A DNA stretch of 64,000 bases, taken from positions 20,536,753 through 20,600,752 of the forward strand of contig NC_068349.1 of assembly GCF_014633365.1 (NCBI RefSeq), given 5' to 3'. This document shows positions 8,906 through 20,900 of the stretch, piece by piece. Origin of the DNA: Diospyros lotus (Eukaryota; Streptophyta; Magnoliopsida; Ericales; Ebenaceae). The notes beneath the pieces were generated by a model. It was given only the letters and a program-made list of their open reading frames with translations, ran no database searches and had not been told where the DNA came from. How positions within the stretch are numbered: the first letter of the stretch is position 1; each line of letters begins with the position of its first letter. The translations under genes were made by a program, and so were the position numbers.

Positions 8906-11900
8906 TCTCTCTATTTTCTTCCCCCTTTCTTATTATCTTCTCTAATCAAACCCAATTTCCCCATTGAATTGAGGGAGAATTCCCTTGTCATAATCCAATT
9001 CTAACATCTTCTCTTCTTATCCTCTCATTTATAACTTGAATTTTCTCCATTATCTTTTCCAACAAAATTAATAAACAAAAATAATGTTGAGATTACAATT
9101 TAAATTTCAAGATTGAAACATATGAACTAACAAAATGGTTGGTTGAAAGTTTATTTAAATTTTTGTAAACAAATAAAAAAATGTTTGAATATTTTTATTT
9201 ATATTTTCTAAATACTTCTAAAATATTTTCTAAAAAAATGATTTTTTTTTAAATGGTCAACCTATTTGGCCCAAACCCTAGCCCAGTAGGACCTTGACTG
9301 GCAAGGCCCATTGGCCCGCAACCCAGCCTAGCACAACCCTTTTATCAACGATTAGGGGTCGTGCCAAGCCCCCCCCCCGGTAGTATGAGTCAGGCTGGCA
9401 GTGCCTGTTTTAAAAAAGGGTCGACCTCAACCCAGCCCACAAAAATAAAAAGTCCATTGGGAAGCTGGCTGGCCTGGCCTGCCCGTTTGACACCTCTAGC
9501 TACAAATAGTCAAGTGAAAGTGGAAGTGCATATATTCATTGAGAAAGGAAAATGTCTGAGCATTGATGATTACTAAAACCACTAATTCAAGAAAATAAAT
9601 GGCAGATACTTTAATGGATGGAAGACCATTACCACTCGAAAAGGTGTTCCTGGTATGCAGCACCATTGCGGAATATCCCTGAGTTTTTGACTAATGACAT
9701 TTCTTTTCTTCACAATCTGCTTACGCCCAGTATTCAAGTTAACTTTTTTAGTCTCACATCTTCCACTAGACAAATTGCCACCTTTTTTCATGTGACCAAC
9801 AGAACCAGGAAAATAATCTGTAATTAACTTGTTCACAGCTGGTCTACTAGACCCATCAACTAAATCTCTATGAGCATCTGATCCTCTCTCTGTATTAGTG
9901 CTTTCTTTTCTAAGTTCACTAAGAGCAGTAACAATCTTTCTTCTTGGACCAAGTGCAGTAATACCCATACGCAATAGATCCTGCAAAGGAAAAAATATTC
10001 TAATGGGTAAAACCTGCCGAGTAAAAAACATTGAAATAGAATAGGAAAAAAAGAATGCAAGATCAATTAAAAAATATATCAACAATTGGGTTGAAACGTG
10101 TATAGATGTGATCACATCAGTTCCAAGTTAATTCGAAACTTAAAACTAAAGTAAGCTGTATTAAGTGAACCCTAAACCCAAATACCACTCAGGTAACAAA
10201 AGCAATGATAGCAACAAGCAAGAGATCTGCAATAGCACAACAAAAGGGCATCCCCAGTGCACAAGAAAATATGTAACAGGAATGGATTAACATCAGCAGA
10301 ATTAATCAGTTTGACTGCCAGAGCCAAGCCAGACCAAAGACTGAAACAAGCAACCCAACACTACCTTCAGTTGGATATCCTTAATCCAAGCATTAGACAG
10401 GTCTTGGTAGGTTAAGTTGCAAAGTTGAGGAGGAAACTGTTGCATTTTCGAACTATCCACTTGTCAGTGATACATTAAAAGATGATTTATCCCTATATTA
10501 ATTAATGTTGGGTACATGAAACAACTTGCAAGATAAAATAAAGGGGAAAAGTACTTTTCAAACTGCTAATAGTAACCAAGATAAGAAAAAAAAAACCCAC
10601 CTACATATGAAATCTGCTAGATCATGTTAGCCTATATGAGGTTAGTTGTATGGAAGGCTTTATGCTAAGCCAGGTTGAACTCATATGAGTTGGAATTATT
10701 CATGTCAAAACCAAATTTCTTCACTTACAGCTTCTACTAATGCCAATAAAAATTTCAGAGAATTACTCATTTCAAAACCTAACTTCTCCAGATACAGCTT
10801 GAACCAAAGCTAGTAACGAGTTCAGATAACATTTCAGCATGTAGGCACAGATTCACAGAAACTGTCTCAATTCCGCAATACCTGTCATGCAGGCACATAA
10901 ATGCATTCATAAACCAACCTAGTCGAAGAATTTCCTAGTTTATGGTCCAGGTAAACCCATACATTAGTGAAAAGTAAGCTTTCTGGAAGTTTAATGAATG
11001 GAATAACTTCCCTGAATTTCATTGATCTGTGTTATGTAAATATATACACAAAGTTTCCTAAGAAATCTCCTAGAATATAGGACTAGATTACACTCCTAAT
11101 ATTTAGGTATAGATTACAACAACATACTTCAAATTAATATCAATATAAACCAGGATTTCCTTATCTGATTTTAAGGAATATCCTTATCCTTCCAGCTAGT
11201 TATCTCTTTCATCTTTATCTTTAGCATCTTCTCTTCTTATCCTCTCAGTTATAGTTAGTGTTCAAAAAGGCAGCCGCCAAGGCGTTAGGCGGCCCCTGGC
11301 CACCACGAATACATGCAAATTGGCACCTAGCCACCTGGGTCACCCAGACATGCGTGTTTGGATTTGTGTTGTTCAATATTTCCCCTTTCCCTTTTATATC
11401 CTCCGTAAGTGACCATGGTTTGGGTTCGTCTCTCGTGAACTCGTCGCTTTCTCTCTCTCGTCACCACCACCGCAGCCAATCATCTCTTTGATTTTTAGAT
11501 TACAGATCCAAGACCTATCTCACTGTCAGTTCTCGCTAGTCTTCCTTCGGTACGTATCGCCATCATCTGGGTTTGCAGCTCTTCTTCCTCCAATACATAT
11601 CGCTCTTCAATTTTCAGTTCTCGCCCTAGAAATTTTGCGTTTTAATAGGATTCTAGGGTTTGCAACTAGTTTTCCTAGGCCGCGCCCAGGCGTTAGGCCC
11701 TAGTCTGGTGCCCAACTAGTGCCTAGCGCGTTTTAGAACACTAATTATAGCTTAAATTTTCTCCTTTATCTTCTCCAACAATTAGACTATTGGAACATTC
11801 TAGTTGATATTTTCAGTTGTATTTATTTACTTTCCATTTTCTATTTTCTGGGCTTTCAGATATATATAAAGAATAAAAAGCTTGACAGGAACATAGTTTG

Positions 11901-14900
11901 ATAATGTTTTTATTTTCTAGGAAAAAATTCAAACTTGTTTCCCACAAATGGTATGTTTTCAAGAAATTACTTTTTAAGAGAGTTTCAGCAAACACTTCCA
12001 CCAAAATGAAATTATTTATCATTTAATTTTATTCTATTTCAAGAACAGAAACAGTCAAGAATGCCCTTGTTCTTATGAATTAAATTCCTTATACAAGCAT
12101 ACACCCAACAAGAAAGAAAGATGTATAATGGTCATATAACATTAGGTTATATATTTTCAATGAACTACACACACACCTTACAAAAATGGAAAACATATTA
12201 CATGCTTACAATATTTAGGTTATAGAATTTCAACAAACTACAATGTGAGGAACTTATTATAGCATATCAGAAGAGAATATACAAAAATAATTGGAAAAAA
12301 TAAAAAGGAAAAATAAATTTCTTGTGTTGAATGTCTGCAATGTGAAGAAGCGATTATGGCATATCAGAAGCTAATATATAAAAATAATTGGAAAAAAAAT
12401 AAAGAAGGAATAAAAAAGAAAAGAAATCATTTTTTATGTTGATAACATAACTCTGGCACTGTGTTAACTCACAGATCTAGGGATACATCAAAGAGGAACA
12501 CGTACATGACATGACATATTCTAGATTGTGATAAAGATTTAGTACGGTACATTATCAGAATTTAAAATCCTTCTAAACTAAACTTTAGAGGATGCTGCAA
12601 CGTAGTCTGTCTTTCTTTAGATTAGTAAGAGTCGAGACAAAGTAGTTGAGTGTGTGCAGATACTTCCATTTTAGCAAAACACCATTATCCGGGATTGTAG
12701 TTCATTATATTTCAAATTTTCCTTTCTAAAAGGATAGAGGGGAGAAACTTTCAGATCACTTTGAGCAGCTAAATGCACAATTTTGGATCAAAAAGAGAAT
12801 CATATCCATAACATGCATTCCAATATGTAATCCAAAAGATGTGTTAGGTTACACTGTAATTGCCATCTAAAATTTCATGAAGCATACCTCCTCTGTCAAC
12901 CACTTTAAACTGTCCCATTCTATCTCTTCCTTGACAAAAATCTCTTCATATCTAGCTAGACCCAGACTGTGGATCCATTGTAGAACAGGAGAGACATCAA
13001 CAAATGGCTGATCAAATTTTATAGAAGAGCCATCAATTAATTTCTCAGGGCACCGGGTTTCCGTATCACCATTGGAGCAAGCTACCTGCAATAAAAAACG
13101 AAGAACTTGAGTACAGATAGATTTAAGTACATTTTAAAATTCTCTAGGAATATCCAAAGAAGCATTTTCTTTTCTTTTCAGAACACAGCAAATAACATGT
13201 ACATATATCCACAGGGAGTGAAAAGTAACTCCAAAATCATACACAACACATCAAAGGCTTAACTTCTTGGTTAAATGATAGAGATTAGAGCTCACTTGTG
13301 TTGAACACAAGTACAGCAATTTAGACCATAAATATCGTCTCCAAAATCCTAATTGAAATATTAAAGTTGAGTTAGAAAGGAAGAACTCAAGGAAGGTTTG
13401 TTTGTGTTGCATCTGAATTGTTTAGAAAATTATACAATGTTGCTGCTTGGAGTTAAAATTCCAGCACATGCACCAGCAAAGACATCAGTATTTATAAATA
13501 TCTGGTTGATGCAATTGCAAGGTTGGTTTGAAACTTTGAAACACAAGAAACATGACAAATCAGAAAGGTGTTATCCCATTATATGCTAGATTGATTTATC
13601 CAAGAAATGCAATAAGATAACAAATTCTGGAGCAAACATTCAATTTAAACCTTCAAGAAGTCAGCAAAAACATCATGAAAGGAAATATTGATTTCCTAAC
13701 AAAAATACTAGAAAAAACAAAATAAGACTTTCATATGAATATATGAGTAGGAAGTCTAGAGGGAAATGCTAAGCCCTCTGAGCAACAGCAACGCCATATC
13801 ACTTTTTTGAGATGTATGACCACTTGCTTTTACTGAACCTAGTGAATTGTCTAATCACTTAAATGCACAAATTCCATGAACATACAAGCTATGCATTTAC
13901 GAGAATAGTTATATTTTTTCACATAAAGCTGTATATTAGGAAAAAAAAAATTCCATGAAGGAGAAAACCCTATACAAAAGAAACTATTGGAAACTAGAAG
14001 TTCACACAATCCAAAACCAGATACCAAAAGATCATCTATGAATTGCACAACAGATAACAAATAAAATATAGATTCCACCTTGAACAACATATAAAGATGA
14101 GAAATAATGTAACTTCACCTTGAACTACATAAAAAGAGAAGTAACCCATCTTCAAACAAAAGATAGAACTCAGCCCTCAAAAGCTCTCCCATTTCTTTTG
14201 CACCCTATAACACCATAAAAAAAGAACAACAAAAGGATGTGTTAGATTTATTTCCTTCCATGTATTTAGACATGTATAGAATGTGTATATAGCCAATTGG
14301 TAACTAGCTGATAATTAAGGTAATTAGTCTCCATAATTTAGGCTGTAATTAGCTCCATTATTAAGGACTCATTTATTGTAATTAGCCTATAAATAATAGA
14401 ATTGAGAGACTAATCTCTCACATTTTCTCTCCCACTCACTCTCACATGGTATCAGAGCATGTGTTGAGAAAACCCTAAAGTCTCGCCTGTGTCTCTATCT
14501 CCAGTGACACTCAAACCTTATTATTTCTCTCTACCCGCTGCTAGCTAAGCCTGTTGGCACTTTTCTGGTGCCTTTTCCGAAAAACCAACCACACCATCAC
14601 CCTCAGACACTTCCAATCAGCCTACCCCCGGTGTCGTGCCGCCATCGATGAAGACACATGCCCCGATGCACCACCGCACAGTCTACTTCCGCCTCCATGC
14701 GTCAACCTGTGTAGGCACGTCCGTTATCATCCTGCCTCCAGCCACTCTAAATCAAACCTCTGGCACCCCCTAAGCCTATTTCCTTTGTCAAACTCGCCAT
14801 GTCTAACCTCAATGACACCATGTCTGCCTCTAATGCTCATGTTTCAACATCTAATGCCTCCACTGCCTTTCAAACCTTTGTTGTCTCCAATCTTGAGGCA

Positions 14901-17900
14901 CCCAACATCACCACTATCAAGTTAATAAAGTCTACCAACTATCTCTCATGGGCAGCCTCTATCAAAATGTGGTTCAAAGGACAAGGCCAACCCGATCATC
15001 TTACCACAAAGGTTGAAAGTGTGCCAGCAGCCAACCAAGCTAAATGGGAACAAGTTGATGCCCATCTATACAGTATCCTATTGCAATCCATTGATCCATC
15101 AATCTTGCAGCTCTTTTACCCCTTTGAAACTTATGCTAACGTATGGAAAGAAATTGAACAATATTATACTAAGGATATCCAACGTTTGTATATCGTGGTC
15201 TCCAATATCAAGAATCTCAAGCAAGAGATCCATGGAATCTTATATGGAGCAGGTTCGAGCACTCATGCAAGAATTTGATACTCTTCTCCCTCTTACTACA
15301 ACCCACACTGAACAGATTGCACAAAGTGAGAAGTTTTTCATGGTTATTGCTCTCTCTGAACTGAAACCTAAATTTGACACCTCAAATATCAAATCCTGAC
15401 CAGCTCTACTAATCCTACCATGAAGGATTTTTTCAAAAGGTTGCTAAACATGATAGGTGCGTACGGTGTGTCCTCTTCATCTACTATTGTTCCTCCATCT
15501 GAATCTTCTACTCTTGTATCTCAAGCCTCCAGCTTAGGAGGAAATAGGAGATGTAATAGTAGTCATCCACGTCCATAGTGCACCTTTTGCAAGAAAATAG
15601 GTCATCTTGAGGAAAAATGTTGGAAGAAACATGGTCACCCAGTTGCTCCGCCTGCATCTTCTACCAATGCAGCTAATGTGTTTCAGAGTAATCCTAGTCC
15701 TGCCTCGTCTCCATCGGGTTCACAATTGATACCTATGTCTGCAGCCGAGTATGCTGTTTTCCTAAAATTCCAGGCTGCACAGCAATCTCACCTTGGTAAC
15801 CCTGTTGCTTGCATTGCTAAAGGTCCATCTCTTGGTCCTTGGATTATAGATTCTAGCACCACTGATCACACGTGTGGTAATAAACTTCTTTTCTCCTCAC
15901 TTACCTATTCTAAAACTTTGCCCACTGTTAACCTTGTTGATAGCACCAAAACTGCAGTTAAAGGGATAGACCAAACCACACCCAACTCATCTTTATCTTT
16001 GAATTCTATTTTATATGTTCCTGGTAGTCCTTTTAATTTAATTTATGTTAGCCAACTCACTAAAACCCTTAACTGTTTAGTCACCTTCACTCATAACTCT
16101 GTTTGTGTACAAGATCAGGGTAAGAAGCAGACAATTGGCATCAAGCATGAGTCACAGGATCACTACCATCTTGTTGCGCCTAGTTCACTAGTAGCCTGCA
16201 CCAATATCACCTCTCCCAAACTCCTCCATCATTACCTTGGTCACCTGAATATCTCTAAACTCTAGAATTGGTTCCAAGTCTATCCTCTTTATCTGTTTTA
16301 AATTGTGAGTCATGTCAACCTGGAAAACACACTCGTAGTTATTTTCCCCATAGAGTCCCCAATCAAGTTGAGTCCCCTTTCTCTCTTATTCACATGGATG
16401 TATGGGGTCCTGGCCGTGTTAACTCTACTTTGGGCTTTTCTTATTTTGTTACCTTTATTGATGACTATTCTCGTTGTACTTGGCCATTTTTATTGAAAAA
16501 TTGTTCAAAGTTGTTTTCCATAGTTCAAACATTTTGTGCTAAAATAAAGACTCAGTTTGGCAAAACTATTTGTGCCTTGCATAGTGATAATGCTCTAGAA
16601 TATTTCTCATCTAAATTTACAACATTTATGGCTACTTAGGGCATTTTACACCAATCTTCTTGTCCATATACTCCACAACAGAATGGAGTAGCTGAAGGGA
16701 AAAATTGTCATTTGATTAAGACTGTTGAACTCTATTATTGCATGCTAAACTTCCTTCTAAATTCTGGAGTGACGCAACTCTTACTGCCTGTTATCTTATT
16801 AATCACATGCCCTTTTCTGTTCTGTAGGATCAAATCCCTCATACTATTTTGTTTCCTACTCAGCCACTCTATTTCCTTTCTCTCCATGCCTTTGATTGTG
16901 TTTGTTTTGTGCATTGTCTAACTCCTAGACAGGACAAGCTCGCTACTAAAGCTCTTAAATGCATTGTCCTGGCCTATTCTCGATTACAAAAAGGCTAAAA
17001 ATGCTATTCTCCTGAGTTAAACCAATACATCATGTCTGCTGATGTCACTTTCTTTGAACAATAGTCTTTCTTTTCAGTTGCTCAGCTCGACTAGCAAAGC
17101 ATTTATCAGGTTTTGCCCATTCCCTTTTATTCTCCTTCCTTGCCTTTAAAGGATTTGCCTATCTCTTCTCCCGCAGATCCTCCTCTTCTCACTTACCATC
17201 GTCGTCAACCTACTATCGAAGCCAGCCAACCAACTAAGCCGACCCGTGTTAATTCACTCTCTCTGCCAAACGTCCCTCCCACCACAAATCTAGACCCAAA
17301 CAATCTCCCTATTTCCCAATGCAAAGGTAAACAGTCTACTCCCAATCCTTACCCCATTTATCATTTTTTGAAATATAACCCTATCACCTACCTATTGTGC
17401 CTTTGTTTTGAGTCTTTCTTCTATCCCTATTCCTAAAAATACAAGTGAAACTTTATCCCATCCTAGTTGGCATCAGGTTATGATTGATGAGATGGAAGCC
17501 TTGCACTCCAATGCAACGTGGGACCTGGTTCCTCTCCTACAAGGAAAGACCACAATTGGTTGTCTATGGATTTTTACTCCCAAGATTAGCCTTGATGGAA
17601 CCATTGATCGTCTCAAAGCGCGTTTGGTCGCTAAAGGGTATACTCAAATCTATAGGCTGCATTACAGTAATACATTCTCTCTAGTGGCCAAGATGGCCTC
17701 TGTTCGTCTATTCCTCTCTTTGGCTACTATGCATCATTGACCACTCCATCAGCTTGATATTAAAAATGCGTTCGTGGTGACTTGCAGGAAAAAGTGTACA
17801 TGGAGCAACCACCTAGGTAAGTTGCTTAAGGGGAGTCTAAGTTAGTTTGCAAACTCCGTAAGTCTCTCTATGGATTGAAACAATCTCCTCGAGCGTGGTT

Positions 17901-20900
17901 TGGCTAATTTAGTACTGTGGTTCAAGCATTTGGAATGACTCGAACTCTATCTTTTATCGACACTCACCATCACAATAATGTATCTACCTTGTGGTTCATG
18001 TAGATGACATTGTCATCACTGGGAGTGATCAAGTAGGCACACAACAATTGAAAGAACACATTTTCAGACAAAAGATATGGAGCAGCTCAAATACTTCTTG
18101 GGCAATGAGGTGGCATAGTTGAGAGATGGTGTTTTTATATCACAGAGAGTACGCATTGGATATCCTAGAAGAAACTCATCTATTAGATTCCAAACTAGTC
18201 GACACTCCAATGGATCTAACATCAAACTCTTCCCAAGTCAAGGGGAGCCATTATCAAACCCTAGGAGATATCAAAGACTAATGGGAAAGCTGAATTACCT
18301 CACAATAACGATACCAAAGATCTCTTTCACTGTGAGTGTGGTCAATGAGTTTCTCAACTCCCCATGCGACTCTCACTAGGATGTTGTTCTCCATATTCTA
18401 AAGTATATCAAGAGTGCACCACAGAAAGGATCGCTCTATGAGGATAGGGGACACTCAGAGATTTAGTGCCATTCAAATGCAGACTGGACAGGATCTCCTT
18501 CTGATCAGAGTTCTACTTCAAGATACTGTGTTCTAATTGGAGGTAATTTGGTTTCTTGGAAAAGCAAAAAACAGAATGTGGTAGCAACGTCATGTACTAA
18601 AGCAAAGTACCAAGCCATGGCTACTACAACATGTCAGCTTATATGGTATGGCTCAAGAAAATCCTACAAGAACTAAAGTTGTGTGAAGTGCATCCTATGA
18701 AGCGTGTGTGTGATAACCAGGCTACACTCTATATCGCCTCAAATCCAGTATCTCATGAAAGGACCAAGCATATTGAGATTGTCTTTCACTTTATCAGAAA
18801 AAAAACTAGTTGAAGGTGTTATTGTCACCAAGTTTGTTAACTTCAATAATCAACTAGCAAATGCCTTCACAAAGTCACTCAGGGGTTCTCGAATAAATTA
18901 CATTTGTAATAACCTTAGCGCATATGATATATATGCCCCCGCTTGAGGAGGAGTGTTAGATTTATTTCTTTCCATATATTTAGACATGTATAGAATCTAT
19001 ATATAGTCAACTAGTAATTAGCTGATAGTTAGGGTAATTAGTCTCCATAATTTAGGTTGTAATTAGCTCCATTATTTAGGACTCATTTATTGTAATTAGC
19101 CTATAAATAATAGAATTGAGAGACTAATCTCTCACGTTTTCTCTCCCACTCACTCTCACAGGATGCCCAAATAGTATGTTGGCAACTTCACCTCCAAGAG
19201 CAATAAAAACCCAACTTGGAGATCAACAATTGTATAAATAAAGCTCCATACCTCTCTAGCAACAGAACAACAAAAAAAAGTTGGTCTACCAACTAGCAAT
19301 GTTTTTTTTAACATAGGACACTAGTTAAGGATAACTTGGCTACATTTCGTCAAGGTGTCAAAAGTAAGAATACATCAAGGGCAATTCTACAAACAAAGAA
19401 GGCAACTCTTGGAGGTATATCTTTCCTAGGAAAGTGAAAGTCTGCCTTCATTACAAAGAGCATCATTACAGGAGCAGGCATTAAAGTTTTCTCCCTTAAT
19501 AGGCACCATACCTATCTGCCCTCTCTATGGACCATGACTAGTAAAGAGGTATTCATTAAGGAAGGGTTAAAAGCCTCCATGGAGTGAATTTTGCAGTCCC
19601 AAAGATTATGTCTAAAATGTGGGGACCACACAACACAACACTCTTTGTAGAAAGAAAGAAGCACTCACTTGTTGATGCATCCTTATCAAAAGCCAAATAA
19701 AACAAATCCCAAAGGACCTCTCACTGCACCAATATGAGTGTTTATTTCTCTTTCCTATCTAGAAAGGTCATCTAACCCCCTCAATTCAGACAAAATTTTC
19801 ATGGCTTAAGAAATTGATCAAGCTCTAGGTTTTCTTGATTTTCTTTACATTCGTTCTAAGGTGTGACATAGAGAAATGGGCATGGAAGCTGTTAAAATGA
19901 TGGAACCTTTATGCTCATTCACTCTATGAGGCTCTTAGTAAAAAAGGTAGATTGAGTTCCCTTCCCAAGTAATTGTGGAAGTCTCAAGTGACTCCCAAGA
20001 TGACCTTTCTTGTTTGGATAAACTCACTTAAAGACATTTTAATGGTTGATAATATGAGAAAATGGGGTCAAGTTGTAACAAGTTGGTGTTATCCATGTAA
20101 AGATTGAGAGTAACCGAATCATTTACTCCTTTCTTGCATTATTGCTCATGATACTTTGAGCTTTTTCTTTTCCTTTTATGATGCTTAGAGGGTGATGCTA
20201 GTTCTTTTGATGGATTTTTTTTATAGTAATCAGGCTTAACTTATCCACATAGGAGACAAACTTTTGGAGCATGATTCATTTTTGAGTGTGAGGTCACAAA
20301 TTTGGCAAGAGAAAAAATGGGAGAGCTTAAGTGTTGGGAGTCAATTTTGCCTTAAGGGAACCATACTCGTTCCCCTTTCATGTGGACGATAGCCTTGCCT
20401 CTCTTCTGAGGCTTTCATGCAATTTCTTGATGATATAATTTTTTGGGGTTTCTGTACAAGGTCCACCCCTATAAGGTAGCACTTTCAATGGACGTTTGTT
20501 ATTTATCACACAAACAAACACACAAAGTAGAGCAAAGGAAGAGAGAGGGAGATAGAGAAGGAAAGAGGATCATCCTGTCTTAGACCCCTATATCTATCAA
20601 AAAAATCCTCTAGGAACCACATTCACAAGATCAAGAAACTAAGCATTGAGAGATAAAAAATGAATCCACTTACTCCATTTAGGACCGAACCCCATTCTAG
20701 CCAACTTGAACAAAAGAAAGTTCCAATTTAAATGGTCGCATGCATTTTGAATTTCAAGCTTACAAGTGAGATTTTTAGAACTGCTTTTCAATTTAGAGTC
20801 TAAATACTTTTTTTAGCCACTAAGAGCACAAGAATTTGGTAGCTACCAACAAAAGCATTTTGCCACTCAAAAAATCAAAATCCCAATCACTCCTTAAATC

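Larger units (their letters stand above)
7960..9006 (+). mobile_element. 5'-truncated Gypsy chromovirus 3' end in intron 3
   Basis: The fragment holds the last part of an integrase, a chromodomain-like tail, a 22-G polypurine tract and an LTR. It lies antisense to SNM1. It is the same kind of element as the one at 1-3328: both share EALY/EALF, the MKQYA(D/N) segment, the tail ending (F/Y)P(R/K)(T/A)A(S/G)LL, and the poly-G tract. Confidence 0.85.
14240..19160 (+). mobile_element. Ty1/copia element with both LTRs, target duplication GGATG
   Basis: This 4921-bp element has two 207-bp LTRs, an initiator-Met tRNA primer site, the domain order gag, protease, integrase, RT, RNase H, and a polypurine tract, and it is flanked by GGATG on both sides (14235-14239, 19161-19165). 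Integrase before RT is the copia order. By eye the LTRs differ at 13 of 207 sites (11 transitions, no indels), so it is not recent. All domains carry frameshifts or stops. It lies in SNM1 intron 1, antisense to the gene. Confidence 0.95.

Noticed and set aside
14554..14925. 123-codon frame before the copia gag
   Set aside because: It lies in the leader of the copia element, is compositionally biased and overlaps the true gag start in another frame.
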